Positions 25,663-33,949 of a stretch of 64,000 bases of DNA are shown here, in pieces (the stretch's first letter is position 1; each line of letters begins with the position of its first letter). The notes under the pieces are model-generated. The model saw nothing but the letters and a program-made list of their open reading frames with translations. It did no database searches and was not told the origin of the DNA. A program made the position numbers and the translations under genes. The DNA comes from Arcobacter arenosus. GTDB taxonomy: Bacteria > Campylobacterota > Campylobacteria > Campylobacterales > Arcobacteraceae. The DNA lies in contig NZ_VANU01000001.1 in NCBI RefSeq assembly GCF_005771535.1, positions 744,001-808,000 of the forward strand, read 5' to 3'.

Positions 25663-26085
25663 TTACTGGGAATTTTTAGGGCTTGCAATCTGTTTATGCA
25701 AAGTTGCAAGATCTCCTAAAACCCAAATATTTGAAATCTTTTCATCTCTAAATTTAAAAAAAGATGCCCCATTGTATTTTATTCTATTATTAGAAGCTTC
25801 ATAATCGAATAGTTTACCACTATGAGTTCCATTATAAATAGCTCTTACAGCAATTGTTGCATTTTCCTCTAAAAGAATTTCAATTCCATGGTGCAAATTA
25901 GGTATACCTTTTAATATTGCATCCATATAATTTTCAAACTCTTTTTTACCTTTTGTATCGATATTCAAAGAACCATGAAACTCAATATCATCAGTGAAAA
26001 GCTCTTCAATCATCGCTTTTGACTTTTTATTCCATAGCTCTTCGTAATATTGTCTTACAAGTTTTTTATAGATGTTTGTTTTCAA
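25663..26085 (-). CDS. NTF2/SnoaL-like protein
   Basis: A 140-aa protein of the ester-cyclase/SnoaL-like fold: 'YYEELWNKKSKAMIEELFTDDIEFHGSL', 'FENYMDAILKGIPNLHHGIEILLEENATIAVRAIYNGTHSGKLF' (quoted from separate segments of the same region) and 'FFKFRDEKISNIWVLGD'. Such proteins include small isomerases, cyclases and proteins of unknown role, so no reaction is assigned. The start is TTG at 26085, 7 bases after AAGG; no ATG is available. It follows the Cys-rich protein gene by 9 bp. Confidence 0.7.
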   Translation of the reverse strand: MKTNIYKKLVRQYYEELWNKKSKAMIEELFTDDIEFHGSLNIDTKGKKEFENYMDAILKGIPNLHHGIEILLEENATIAVRAIYNGTHSGKLFDYEASNNRIKYNGASFFKFRDEKISNIWVLGDLATLHKQIASPKNSQ

Positions 26086-26094
26086 ATATTGACC

Positions 26095-26370
26095 TTATTG
26101 ATTACTATTTGATTCTTCTACTACTTCTTGTTCAACTTTTTCACTAGATTCATCTAATTCTTTATCAACTTTTTCATTACATTGATAAAATAAGTCTTCA
26201 CATTTTGCACCACACTCTTCTACATTCGTATTAGACTCTTCACATTTTACTAAACATTGTTCATAGCTTTCACTACATGCATTGTATTTATCTTCTAAAC
26301 TCATTTGCTCATCTTGAGCATAAGCAAAAGCTGAAATTAATAAAACAGATAATGCAATTTTTTTTAACAT
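26095..26370 (-). CDS. Small periplasmic Cys-rich protein with symmetric twin CX3C motif
   Basis: A 91-aa protein with a signal peptide (cut after about 'SAFAYA'). Six cysteines lie at 32, 39, 43, 53, 57 and 64, spaced X6-X3-X9-X3-X6: a symmetric helical-hairpin pattern with two CX3C pairs, followed by an acidic Glu/Ser/Val tail. Disulfide-stapled helices are likely in the periplasm. No named family recognised. ATG 26370 follows TGGAGAAT; the longer frame to 26451 is rejected. Copy B of the structured element lies upstream. Confidence 0.7.
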   Translation of the reverse strand: MLKKIALSVLLISAFAYAQDEQMSLEDKYNACSESYEQCLVKCEESNTNVEECGAKCEDLFYQCNEKVDKELDESSEKVEQEVVEESNSNQ

Positions 26371-26426
26371 TTTTATTCTCCAGTTGTTCACAACTAATAA
26401 TATAAACGTACCTTTAGTACAACAAA

Positions 26427-26473
26427 TAAAGAAATCAATTTGCACGGCCAAATGCTCTAATAGAGTTTCTTTA
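26427..26473 (-). ncRNA. Structured leader element, copy B
   Basis: An 8-bp perfect stem (26427-26434 with 26466-26473) encloses the same 23-nt core (26441-26463) as copy A, in the same orientation. It lies about 60 bases upstream of the Cys-rich protein gene. The stem sequence is unrelated to that of copy A but begins at nearly the same distance from the core, so the pairing rather than the sequence is kept. Confidence 0.6.
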
Positions 26474-26659
26474 AACTTTTATCGTTTTGAGAGCGAAATT
26501 ATAAATCAAAAAAAAATTAATTTTCTTAAAATTTTCTTAATTTATTTTCATTTAAAAAAAAGTGGCTTTTTTAGGCTTTTTATTTATAAAAAAATTTATT
26601 TATTGGATTTCTTTTTTTTATTTTTTCGATTTTTTTTGGGTAGATTTTTTTAGAATTTT

Positions 26660-27421
26660 TTATATTTTAGTTAGTATCTCTTTTGCTTTAATATAGCCTT
26701 GTTCTAAAACAAAATCAAAACTTTTAAAATCAAATAGTTTTATTTCTGAAATACTATCTATATTAATAAAAAAGTCTGCTCTTTTTTTTGCTCTTTTCAT
26801 TGCACTTTGGGTTAATATAAAAAGAGACCTTCTATGTAATGAGTCTTTTTTATGGGAAAAGTTTTTAGGTAGATTATTAACATTTACACTAATATTTGGA
26901 TAATTTAATTTATAGAGTTTTTTATTTGGTAAATTATCACTATATCCACCATCAACAAAAAACTTTTTATTTATCTCTATGGAAGAAAAATAAGGAAGCA
27001 AAGAACAAGAAGCTATAGTTGATTTAATCAAATCACCTTTTATATGGTATTCAGCTTTTCCTGTTTCAATATTTGTAACACATATTTGTATTGGTATTTT
27101 TTGTTCTTTATTTTTTATAAAAGCTCTTAGTTTTCTTTCTATTTTATTTAAACTAAGAATTGAATTAAATCTAAATTTAAAATTGAACAAGTCCCATTTG
27201 TTTATTGTAAAAAAAAACTCTTCTATCTCTTTTATGGAAAATCCATGGCCATATAATAAAGCAATAATTGCTCCTCCACTAGTGCCAGATATCATCTTTA
27301 CTTCATAATTGTTTTCTTCTAAATATTTAATTACACCCAATGAGGCGGCGGTTCTAATTCCACCACCTGAAAGGGTTAATGTTACTTCTTTTAAATTTAA
27401 ATCTTTTTTATCTTTTGCCAT
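26660..27421 (-). CDS. Patatin-like phospholipase/acyl hydrolase
   Basis: A 253-aa patatin domain: oxyanion loop 'LTLSGGGIRTAASLGV', nucleophile Ser in 'SGTSGGAIIALLYG', and the catalytic Asp in 'FVDGGYSDNLP'. It should hydrolyse acyl esters of lipids through a Ser-Asp dyad. No signal peptide is seen, so it is probably cytoplasmic or membrane-associated. The region upstream on this strand (27422-27490) is short and separates it from hcp. Confidence 0.85.
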   Translation of the reverse strand: MAKDKKDLNLKEVTLTLSGGGIRTAASLGVIKYLEENNYEVKMISGTSGGAIIALLYGHGFSIKEIEEFFFTINKWDLFNFKFRFNSILSLNKIERKLRAFIKNKEQKIPIQICVTNIETGKAEYHIKGDLIKSTIASCSLLPYFSSIEINKKFFVDGGYSDNLPNKKLYKLNYPNISVNVNNLPKNFSHKKDSLHRRSLFILTQSAMKRAKKRADFFINIDSISEIKLFDFKSFDFVLEQGYIKAKEILTKI

Positions 27422-27490
27422 TTAACCTACTTAGATAATATTATGATGATATTTTATCATCTGTAGGTTACTAAACTTTTACATTATGTT

Positions 27491-28816
27491 TTATGCAATT
27501 TTTTTAATCAATAATTTTTCCAAGTCCTCTTTTGCGTCACCAGTTAAATGTAGGTTAAAAGTTTGTGCCAAGAAATTAAATATATCTTCATTTACAAATT
27601 GTGGTGGTTTTGGTCCTAAATAGATATTTTTAACACCTAAACTAAATAAAGCTAAAAGAATAATCACAGCTTTTTGCTCCATCCATGACAATACAATAGA
27701 AATAGGTAAATCATTTATTGGTGTATTAAGTGCAGAACTTACTGCTTTTGCAATCTCAACTGCTCCATTTGAATCATTACATTGACCTAAATCTAAATAT
27801 CTTGGTATCTCAGTTCCTGGAATATTTCCAAAATCAATATCATTAAATCTGAATTTTCCGCAACTTGATGTGATAATTACACAATCATCTGGAAGATTTT
27901 CAGTTAATTCTCTATAATAATTTCCTGCCTTTCCTGGTGCATCACAACCTGCAACTACAAAAAATTGACTAATTTTCCCATCTTGAATAGCTTCTAAAAT
28001 TTGTGGAGCTAATGTTAAAATAGTTTTATAATGATGTCCTGTTACTAAGCTTAGATTATCATCAATATTTGTATCTTCACATTGTAAAGTTTTTTCAATT
28101 AATTCATCAAAATTATCATCAATAATCTGATTTCCACCTTCAATTCCAACAATTTTATATGTAAAAACTCTATCCACATAATCAGCATTAGATTTTGGAG
28201 GAACAATACAGTTAGTATTTACTACAAAAGTTCCATTAAACCTTTTCATAAGTTGAGCTTGGTCAAACCATGCTTTCCCAACATTTCCTTTTAAATGTAC
28301 ATATTTTTTTAACTCTGGATATGCATGAGCTGGTAACATTTCAGAATGGGTATAAACATTTATACCTTTATCTTGTGTTGCAATTAAAAGTTTTTCTAAC
28401 ATCTCAAGATTGTGTCCTGAAACTAGGATTGCTTTACCCTCAACTTTATTTTGTGTAACTTTAACGGGACTTGGAATACCAAATTTATTAGTGTGTGCAT
28501 TTGAAAGTTTATCCATAACCTCAACACCAGCACTTCCTACTTTCATTAGTTGACTAATATGGTCATCAAAATTGAAATTTACATTAGTAAGGGTAAAATA
28601 TAATGTTTCACTTATTACATCATCAACATTTTTTGTTGCTTTCTCATCTAACTCATTTAAGTGTTCTCTATATGCACTTAAACCTTTTAAACCAAAAATC
28701 ATAATATCTTGCAATCTAGCAAGATTTTCATTTTTACCACATACTCCTATAGTTGCTCCATTTGAACCACATCCATCAGGTGCACTCATTTCACATTGAT
28801 AACAAAACATACTCAT
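27491..28816 (-). CDS. hcp: Hybrid cluster protein (hydroxylamine/NO reductase), short form
   Basis: The N-terminus carries the Fe-S Cys cluster 'CYQCEMSAPDGCGSNGATIGVCGK'. Later motifs include 'VSGHNLEML', 'NTNCIVPP', 'VAGCDAPGK' and 'TSSCGKFRFND'. At 441 aa it is about 100 residues shorter than the common Hcp, fitting the class III type that lacks an N-terminal helical insertion. Hcp removes NO/hydroxylamine under low oxygen. A perfect FNR-type box lies 60 bases upstream. Confidence 0.88.
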   Translation of the reverse strand: MSMFCYQCEMSAPDGCGSNGATIGVCGKNENLARLQDIMIFGLKGLSAYREHLNELDEKATKNVDDVISETLYFTLTNVNFNFDDHISQLMKVGSAGVEVMDKLSNAHTNKFGIPSPVKVTQNKVEGKAILVSGHNLEMLEKLLIATQDKGINVYTHSEMLPAHAYPELKKYVHLKGNVGKAWFDQAQLMKRFNGTFVVNTNCIVPPKSNADYVDRVFTYKIVGIEGGNQIIDDNFDELIEKTLQCEDTNIDDNLSLVTGHHYKTILTLAPQILEAIQDGKISQFFVVAGCDAPGKAGNYYRELTENLPDDCVIITSSCGKFRFNDIDFGNIPGTEIPRYLDLGQCNDSNGAVEIAKAVSSALNTPINDLPISIVLSWMEQKAVIILLALFSLGVKNIYLGPKPPQFVNEDIFNFLAQTFNLHLTGDAKEDLEKLLIKKIA

Positions 28817-28848
28817 TTTTTCATTTCCTTTAAAATTTACTTGGTGGA

Positions 28849-28890
28849 ATCTTAATAAAAAATGAAAACTGATTCATTGATATAAATCAA
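28849..28890 (-). promoter_or_regulatory. hcp promoter with FNR/CRP-family box
   Basis: TTGATATAAATCAA at 28877-28890 is a perfect TTGAT-N4-ATCAA palindrome. TAAGAT (minus strand, 28849-28854) fits a -10 with the box near -41.5, the class II activator position. A Crp/Fnr-family NO or oxygen sensor (NssR/NnrR type) is the natural candidate. Confidence 0.65.
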
Positions 28891-28931
28891 CTAATTTATA
28901 TCATTTCAGTAGTTTTTATTGTTTTTTTTCC

Positions 28932-28937
28932 TATAAT
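28932..28937 (+). promoter_or_regulatory. -10 box for the 137-aa gene
   Basis: TATAAT lies 17 bases before the ATG at 28954, with AAAGGA between. No -35 is evident. Confidence 0.5.
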
Positions 28938-28953
28938 GAATTAAAGGATTTAA

Positions 28954-29367
28954 ATGAATATTGATAATATTTCCCAGAAGACTTACTCTGAAAATGAAAT
29001 ATCTAAGAAAATTTTTGAGACTCCAACAATAGAAAAAACAATTGATACTGAACACAATGAGGATGCAATTCTTTTTGATTCTATGCCAGAAGAACAATTA
29101 GAACTTTTATCTTTTCAAGCTGATATAGTTGATGAGATTAAAGCTATTGAATATAATGAAATTCAAGAATCAGGAAAATTAGCTAGTGAAGATATTATAG
29201 CTGCCGCTGTAGAAAATATATCAGATTTAGCTGATGGAAATGCAGACAAATTCAATATTGCAATTAGTTTTATTGAAAATAGTATGCAAGATAACCCAAA
29301 CAATGCTAATGAAGTAAAACAAGGTATTGTTAGCTTAATTAAAGACAAAATAGAATACTTAGACTAA
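28954..29367 (+). CDS. Hypothetical acidic protein, 137 aa
   Basis: An acidic soluble protein with no signal peptide. The N-terminal half is low in structure and rich in Glu, Ser and Thr; the C-terminal half looks helical ('EDIIAAAVENISDLADGNADKFNIAISFIENSM'). AAAGGATTTAA precedes the ATG and a TATAAT lies upstream. No family recognised; it stands alone between hcp and the adhesin gene. Confidence 0.65.
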   Translation: MNIDNISQKTYSENEISKKIFETPTIEKTIDTEHNEDAILFDSMPEEQLELLSFQADIVDEIKAIEYNEIQESGKLASEDIIAAAVENISDLADGNADKFNIAISFIENSMQDNPNNANEVKQGIVSLIKDKIEYLD

Positions 29368-29491
29368 TAAGTTTCTATTTTAAACTCTTTTTTATTACTC
29401 TTTTTCCACTATTATCTAAAAATACATTTAAATTTTGTTATTTTTCATTTACTTTGGATATAATGGGTTAAAATAACATTTAGGGAAGATA

Positions 29492-31309
29492 ATGAGAAGT
29501 TCATTAAGTGCATTGGTTATTATTACTTTATTTGGATATTCAAATGTTTTTGCTGCAGATGCAAGTGGAGTTGATGACTATACAATCCAAGTTGATTCTA
29601 ACCAAGATAATATTGGAACATTTTTTGTTGAAGATTATAACAATGCAACTTCATCATATGATTATATAATTGCTTCTAATCTAACCCTAACAACAATTAA
29701 TTCTACAAATATAAATCTTAATGGTAATTTACTTAGTACCTCAGGAAATGTAACAATTACAGATAATGTAGATATTAACGGTCAAGTTACAACTGACGGT
29801 ATTTCAGATTCTGTTGGAATATCAACTACAGGTACTATGTCAGCACTTACTGCTGATATTGGAACAGGTGGATTAGATGTTGATGGAATGACAAACACTG
29901 ATGGTATTTCAAATGTTGGGAATATTACAAATACAGGAAATATCACAACAACTGGTAACTTAGCTGTTGATGGAACAACAAACCTTGATGACTTAAATGT
30001 AGAAGGAACTACAAATATTAACACAACAGTAGATGCAGCAACAACAATAGGTTCATCATCTAATACAAGTGCTGTTTCAATAGTTTCTGGAAACAGCTCT
30101 ATTGTTACAGATAATTCTGATGTTACAATTCAAGGTTCAACAACTAATATAAATACTACAAGTGGGGATACAAATATTGGTAATGGTAGTGCAACAAATA
30201 CTATTACAGGTGATACAAATACTATAACAGGTACTACAAATAATATTGTAAGTACTACTACTAATATAAATATTGCAGGTGGCGATACTAACATTGGTAA
30301 TAGTACATCAACTAATACAATACTTGGAACAACAAATATAAATACTACAGGAACAGCTGATACAACTATTGGTAACTCATTAAATGATACAACAATTAAT
30401 AGTGCATCAACAACAATAAACAGTACAACAATTGATATTGGTACTACAGCTAATGCAACTACAACAACAATTGGTAACACAAATACTTCAAGTAGTACAC
30501 TAATATATGGGGGAAATAGTTCTATTATTATTCAAGATGGAAGTGCATCAATCTCTTCTAGTAATACAAGTGGATTTACTGCATATAGTACTCCTCAAAC
30601 AGCAGGAACAGATTATATTCTTATAAATGGTGATGCAACAAGTCAAGGTTTAGTTTCAGGTAATACAGTTAATAATATTATTGTTGGGGACACTTTAGTT
30701 GATGGTAATATGTATGTTAATGGTACATTAACATACACTTCAGATACAGCAGCAACTACAACAGTAAGTAGCGGTTCTTCTAATGTATCTGGTTCTATGG
30801 ATATTTCATACACTGGTGGAGCTTATGTAGATGAAAATGGCGCATTATATAATAATGGTGCAACGGAAGCAACTGCATCTTTAACATTAACAAATGATTT
30901 AGGAAATACCCACGGTATAGTTGTAACAACTGATCAAACAACTATTTCAGGTGGTACAACTTCAAGTAGTTTAACCCTAAATGATAACGGAGCAACTTTT
31001 AGTGATTCATCAACAGGGAAGCCTGTACAAGTTCATGGTGTAGCAGATGGAACAAATGATTTTGATGCAGTTAACTTAAGACAATTAGGTGGAGCAATAG
31101 CAAGTGTTACTGCAATTGCAAATATTCCTCAAATTGAACCAAATAAAAAGTTTTCATTAGGTTTAGGTTTTGGTAACTATGATGGATACAATGGTTTTGC
31201 ACTTGGTGCTAAATATAGAATAAATGATAATCTTATCTTACAAACTAGTGCTGCAAAATCAGGAAGTCAAAGACATACTATTGGAGCGGGATTATCTTAT
31301 TCATGGTAA
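29492..31309 (+). CDS. Trimeric autotransporter adhesin (YadA-like anchor)
   Basis: A 605-aa secreted protein: signal peptide ending about 'SNVFA', then about 480 residues of Thr/Asn/Ser/Gly-rich short repeats of the type 'TTNINTT..DTNIGN' and 'TTIGN', and a C-terminal YadA anchor ('KKFSLGLGFGNYDGYNGFALGAKYRINDNLILQTSA', in separate strands, ending 'GAGLSYSW' with the terminal aromatic). It should form a trimeric outer-membrane barrel with a surface stalk used for adhesion. The repeats make length variation likely. The PpiC-like gene follows by 20 bp. Confidence 0.85.
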   Translation: MRSSLSALVIITLFGYSNVFAADASGVDDYTIQVDSNQDNIGTFFVEDYNNATSSYDYIIASNLTLTTINSTNINLNGNLLSTSGNVTITDNVDINGQVTTDGISDSVGISTTGTMSALTADIGTGGLDVDGMTNTDGISNVGNITNTGNITTTGNLAVDGTTNLDDLNVEGTTNINTTVDAATTIGSSSNTSAVSIVSGNSSIVTDNSDVTIQGSTTNINTTSGDTNIGNGSATNTITGDTNTITGTTNNIVSTTTNINIAGGDTNIGNSTSTNTILGTTNINTTGTADTTIGNSLNDTTINSASTTINSTTIDIGTTANATTTTIGNTNTSSSTLIYGGNSSIIIQDGSASISSSNTSGFTAYSTPQTAGTDYILINGDATSQGLVSGNTVNNIIVGDTLVDGNMYVNGTLTYTSDTAATTTVSSGSSNVSGSMDISYTGGAYVDENGALYNNGATEATASLTLTNDLGNTHGIVVTTDQTTISGGTTSSSLTLNDNGATFSDSSTGKPVQVHGVADGTNDFDAVNLRQLGGAIASVTAIANIPQIEPNKKFSLGLGFGNYDGYNGFALGAKYRINDNLILQTSAAKSGSQRHTIGAGLSYSW

Positions 31310-31328
31310 GATAATTTAAAAATCTATT

Positions 31329-31976
31329 TTGAAAATTTTATTTCCTGTAATACTAGTTTTTTTTAGTCTATTAAATGCTAATCCTATTTTTACTAATGAA
31401 CAAATTGAGAAATTAGAACAAAAAGCTTATTCAAAATATAAAAATAATAATGATTTTAAAAAAGTTATAGAACCAAATATTAAAAATCTAGCCTTACAAT
31501 ATTGGCAAAGTGAAATACTAAAAGAAATTAAAGTCTCTGAAAAAGAAACCAAAAATTGGTATAGTAGAAATAAAGGTAAAATAAAAGTTTTACCTCAAAT
31601 TAGATTAAGAAATATTCTAGTTGATAATAAACTAGCAGCAACTGATTTATTTAAAAGATTAAGTGCTACACCTATGAAAGAGAGACTATCATCTTTTTTA
31701 TATGCAGTAAACACTTACTCAAAAGATGGCAATAAAAAAAATGGTGGTGATAATGGATGGCTTACAAGTATTCAATTTCAAAAATTATTTAATGTTAGCC
31801 TTGCTTCAAAAAAAGCTGGAGATTTATTTGTTGTTAAAAATAATTTTGGCTGGCAAGTAGTTCTTGTTGAAGCTACAAAACCTCAGAAAATAGCTAATTA
31901 TAATGAGGCAAAAAAAGAGATTGAAAATATTTTAAAAAGAGAGAAATTATTTGAGCTATTAAAGAAACAACTTTAA
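31329..31976 (+). CDS. Periplasmic PpiC-type peptidyl-prolyl isomerase/chaperone
   Basis: A 215-aa exported protein with signal peptide (ILFPVILVFFSLLNA). The parvulin-like domain holds 'KVLPQIRLRNILVDN', 'YSKDGNKKNGGDNGWL' and 'GDLFVVKNNFGWQVVLVEATKP'. SurA/PpiD-like folding help for outer-membrane proteins is likely, and its place right after the adhesin suggests that client. It starts at TTG 31329 without a clear Shine-Dalgarno, so translation is probably coupled to the adhesin gene. Confidence 0.78.
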   Translation: MKILFPVILVFFSLLNANPIFTNEQIEKLEQKAYSKYKNNNDFKKVIEPNIKNLALQYWQSEILKEIKVSEKETKNWYSRNKGKIKVLPQIRLRNILVDNKLAATDLFKRLSATPMKERLSSFLYAVNTYSKDGNKKNGGDNGWLTSIQFQKLFNVSLASKKAGDLFVVKNNFGWQVVLVEATKPQKIANYNEAKKEIENILKREKLFELLKKQL

Positions 31977-32021
31977 TAGCTAATTTGATACAATTAAACA
32001 ATTTTAACTAGAAGGTCCACC

Positions 32022-32378
32022 TTGAAAAAACTTTTACTTTTTTTCTTTATATTTATTGTTGCAACTAATTTAAGTGCACAAAAAACTTCAGATATATGGA
32101 TAAGAACATCTCAACCTGATTACACTAAAATGACTGTTGTTGACACAAGTGCTAGCACCACAACTGTATTAAAAATAAAAAAAGTTAATGGCAAAAATAA
32201 ATATGTTACTTTGACAGAAGCTTTTAAAGAGTTTCATTTAAGAAATATCTCAACAATTCAAAAATTTATTCAAAAAAATAAATATGATGGTGTTTGTAAT
32301 CTTAAAATTGAATTCAATATCACAAAAGATGGGTACTATTTTTTAAGTACTTATGATGCATATGTTTATAAAAAATAA
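32022..32378 (+). CDS. Hypothetical exported protein, 118 aa
   Basis: A signal peptide (KKLLLFFFIFIVATNLSA) precedes a small periplasmic domain ending 'FNITKDGYYFLSTYDAYVYKK'. No family recognised. The start is TTG at 32022, 6 bases after GAAGG. It lies just before the copper-chaperone group, but nothing in the sequence shows metal binding. Confidence 0.65.
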   Translation: MKKLLLFFFIFIVATNLSAQKTSDIWIRTSQPDYTKMTVVDTSASTTTVLKIKKVNGKNKYVTLTEAFKEFHLRNISTIQKFIQKNKYDGVCNLKIEFNITKDGYYFLSTYDAYVYKK

Positions 32379-32390
32379 AAGGCTATGTTT

Positions 32391-32849
32391 ATGAAAAAAA
32401 TCACTTCTGTGTTGTTACTTAGTGTAATGTCAATATTTGCTTCAAATTTAGTTGTTGAAGATGCTTATGTTAGAGCAACTCCTCCAAATCTTCCAAATTC
32501 TGCGGCATTTATGATATTAAAAAATAGTTCTAATGAAAATATTTCTGTACTAAAAGCTACATCAGATGTTTCAAAAGCTGTAGAATTACATACCCATGAT
32601 ATGCAAGATGGCGTTATGAAAATGTATCAAATTCAAAAAATTGATATTCCAGCAAAAGGGGAAACTGTTTTAAAACCAGGCAGTTTGCATATTATGTTTA
32701 TAGGATTACATAAGCCTTTAAAAGTTGGTGAAAAAATCACTTTTACTTTAGAACTTTCAAATGGCGAAACAAAAACAATCACAGCTCCAATTAAATCTGT
32801 AATGTCTGGAATGAAACACCACGGTCATAACATGAAGCATAATAACTAA
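32391..32849 (+). CDS. Periplasmic copper chaperone, PCu(A)C family
   Basis: About 152 aa with a signal peptide. The copper site is recognisable as 'VELHTHDMQDGVMKMYQ' with His and Met ligands, plus 'PGSLHIMFIGLHKPL'. A His/Met-rich tail (MSGMKHHGHNMKHNN) may also bind copper. PCu(A)C proteins deliver Cu(I) to cytochrome oxidase. The second Met (32391) sits 8 bases after the AAAGG and is preferred over 32385. It is grouped with SCO1 two genes on. Confidence 0.85.
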   Translation: MKKITSVLLLSVMSIFASNLVVEDAYVRATPPNLPNSAAFMILKNSSNENISVLKATSDVSKAVELHTHDMQDGVMKMYQIQKIDIPAKGETVLKPGSLHIMFIGLHKPLKVGEKITFTLELSNGETKTITAPIKSVMSGMKHHGHNMKHNN

Positions 32850-32852
32850 AAA

Positions 32853-33338
32853 ATGTCTGAAGAAAAAACTAATATTAAAAACTTAATTTTCCCAACCTTA
32901 GGGATTGTTTCTATTGTATTAGGATACTTTTTAATTGATTTTAATGCCCTATACCAGTCTTTTAAAGGTGAAGTACAATTTACAACTCAAGATAAAACTT
33001 GTGATTTACATAAAAATTCTTGTAAAATTATGCTTCAAGATGGTACTAGTTTTGAATTAGGTGTAGAACCAAAAACAATTCCATTAATGAAACCTTTGAT
33101 ATTTACAATAAAAAGCAATAATCAAAATTTAGAAAATCTTCATTTAAATATATATGCAACAAATATGTTTATGGGAGAGTTTACACTTCCAATTAAAAAT
33201 CTTGGTAATGGAAACTATGAAGCTAAAGGTACACTTCCAACTTGTCCTATAGGGGACATGCAATGGAATGCAGAGATTAGAATTGAAACTATAGATAAAA
33301 CAATTGGTGCAAGATTCCAATTTAAAACAGATAAATAA
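32853..33338 (+). CDS. Membrane-anchored hypothetical protein of the copper/oxidase group
   Basis: A 161-aa protein with one N-terminal membrane helix ('LIFPTLGIVSIVLGYFLI') and a beta-rich periplasmic domain with Cys residues in 'DKTCDLHKNSCKIML' and 'GTLPTCPIGDMQW'. It is sandwiched between PCu(A)C and SCO1 genes, with a 1-bp overlap to the latter, so a role in copper or oxidase assembly is likely by context. No family name is assigned. Confidence 0.7.
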   Translation: MSEEKTNIKNLIFPTLGIVSIVLGYFLIDFNALYQSFKGEVQFTTQDKTCDLHKNSCKIMLQDGTSFELGVEPKTIPLMKPLIFTIKSNNQNLENLHLNIYATNMFMGEFTLPIKNLGNGNYEAKGTLPTCPIGDMQWNAEIRIETIDKTIGARFQFKTDK

Positions 33339-33913
33339 TGAATAATATAAAAAAAATCTCCCTTGTAATTTTTATAGCAGTTGTAATAATACTCATAATA
33401 AAACCTTTTGTAGATGATTATAAAGAAGAAAAAAAATATGATTTTAAAGTAAATACAATAGATGGAGAACTAACAAAAAAAAGCTTGGAAGGAAAAGCTT
33501 TAGCTGTTTATTTTGGATATACATATTGTCCTGATGTTTGTCCAACTTCTCTAAGTAGTTTAGCCCAAGCATTAAATAGTTTTGATAAAGCAAAAACAAA
33601 AGACTTTGTAGGATTATTTATTAGCGTTGACCCAGATAGAGACACACTTAAAAACTTAAATGAATATTCAAAATATTTTCATTCAAATTTTATAGGGGCA
33701 ACTTCAAATAAAACAAATATTGATGATATTACTAAAAGATACGAATCTTATTATAAAAAAATACCTTTAAATGATTCTGCCATGGGTTATTCTGTTTCAC
33801 ATACTTCATTTATTTATTTCTTTGATAAAAACGGAAAGTTTATCTCAAAAGCCGATCATTTCTCAGATCCTAAAAAACTAAAAGAAACATTAAAATTAAT
33901 TTTAGAGGATTAA
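33338..33913 (+). CDS. SCO1/SenC family cytochrome oxidase assembly protein
   Basis: A 191-aa membrane-anchored thioredoxin-fold protein. The copper motif CxxxC ('YTYCPDVCPTSLSSL') is followed by 'ISVDPDRDTLKNL' and the distal His in 'VSHTSFIYFFD'. It hands copper to, or reduces, the Cu site of cytochrome oxidases. It overlaps the previous gene by one base (TAATG). A hairpin begins at its stop codon region. Confidence 0.88.
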   Translation: MNNIKKISLVIFIAVVIILIIKPFVDDYKEEKKYDFKVNTIDGELTKKSLEGKALAVYFGYTYCPDVCPTSLSSLAQALNSFDKAKTKDFVGLFISVDPDRDTLKNLNEYSKYFHSNFIGATSNKTNIDDITKRYESYYKKIPLNDSAMGYSVSHTSFIYFFDKNGKFISKADHFSDPKKLKETLKLILED

Positions 33914-33925
33914 GATTAATCCTCT
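33904..33925 (+). terminator. Terminator hairpin after the SCO1 gene
   Basis: AGAGGATTAA (33904-33913) and TTAATCCTCT (33916-33925) form a near-continuous palindrome followed by TCTTT. It lies between convergent genes, so it may act on both strands. Confidence 0.5.
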
Positions 33926-33949
33926 TCTTTATGTTCATCTAACATTTAA

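Noticed and set aside
26384-26653. 89-aa plus-strand ORF
   Set aside because: Phe/Lys/Ile-rich translation of AT-rich DNA overlapping copy B and the Cys-rich gene's leader; no ribosome site or recognisable protein.
30130-30480. 116-aa minus-strand ORF inside the adhesin gene
   Set aside because: It mirrors the repeat-rich adhesin in another frame, is all Val/Ile/Pro by composition and has no ribosome site.
29690-30500. CRISPR-like or tandem-repeat array
   Set aside because: The short repeats are degenerate coding repeats of the adhesin, not direct repeats with spacers.
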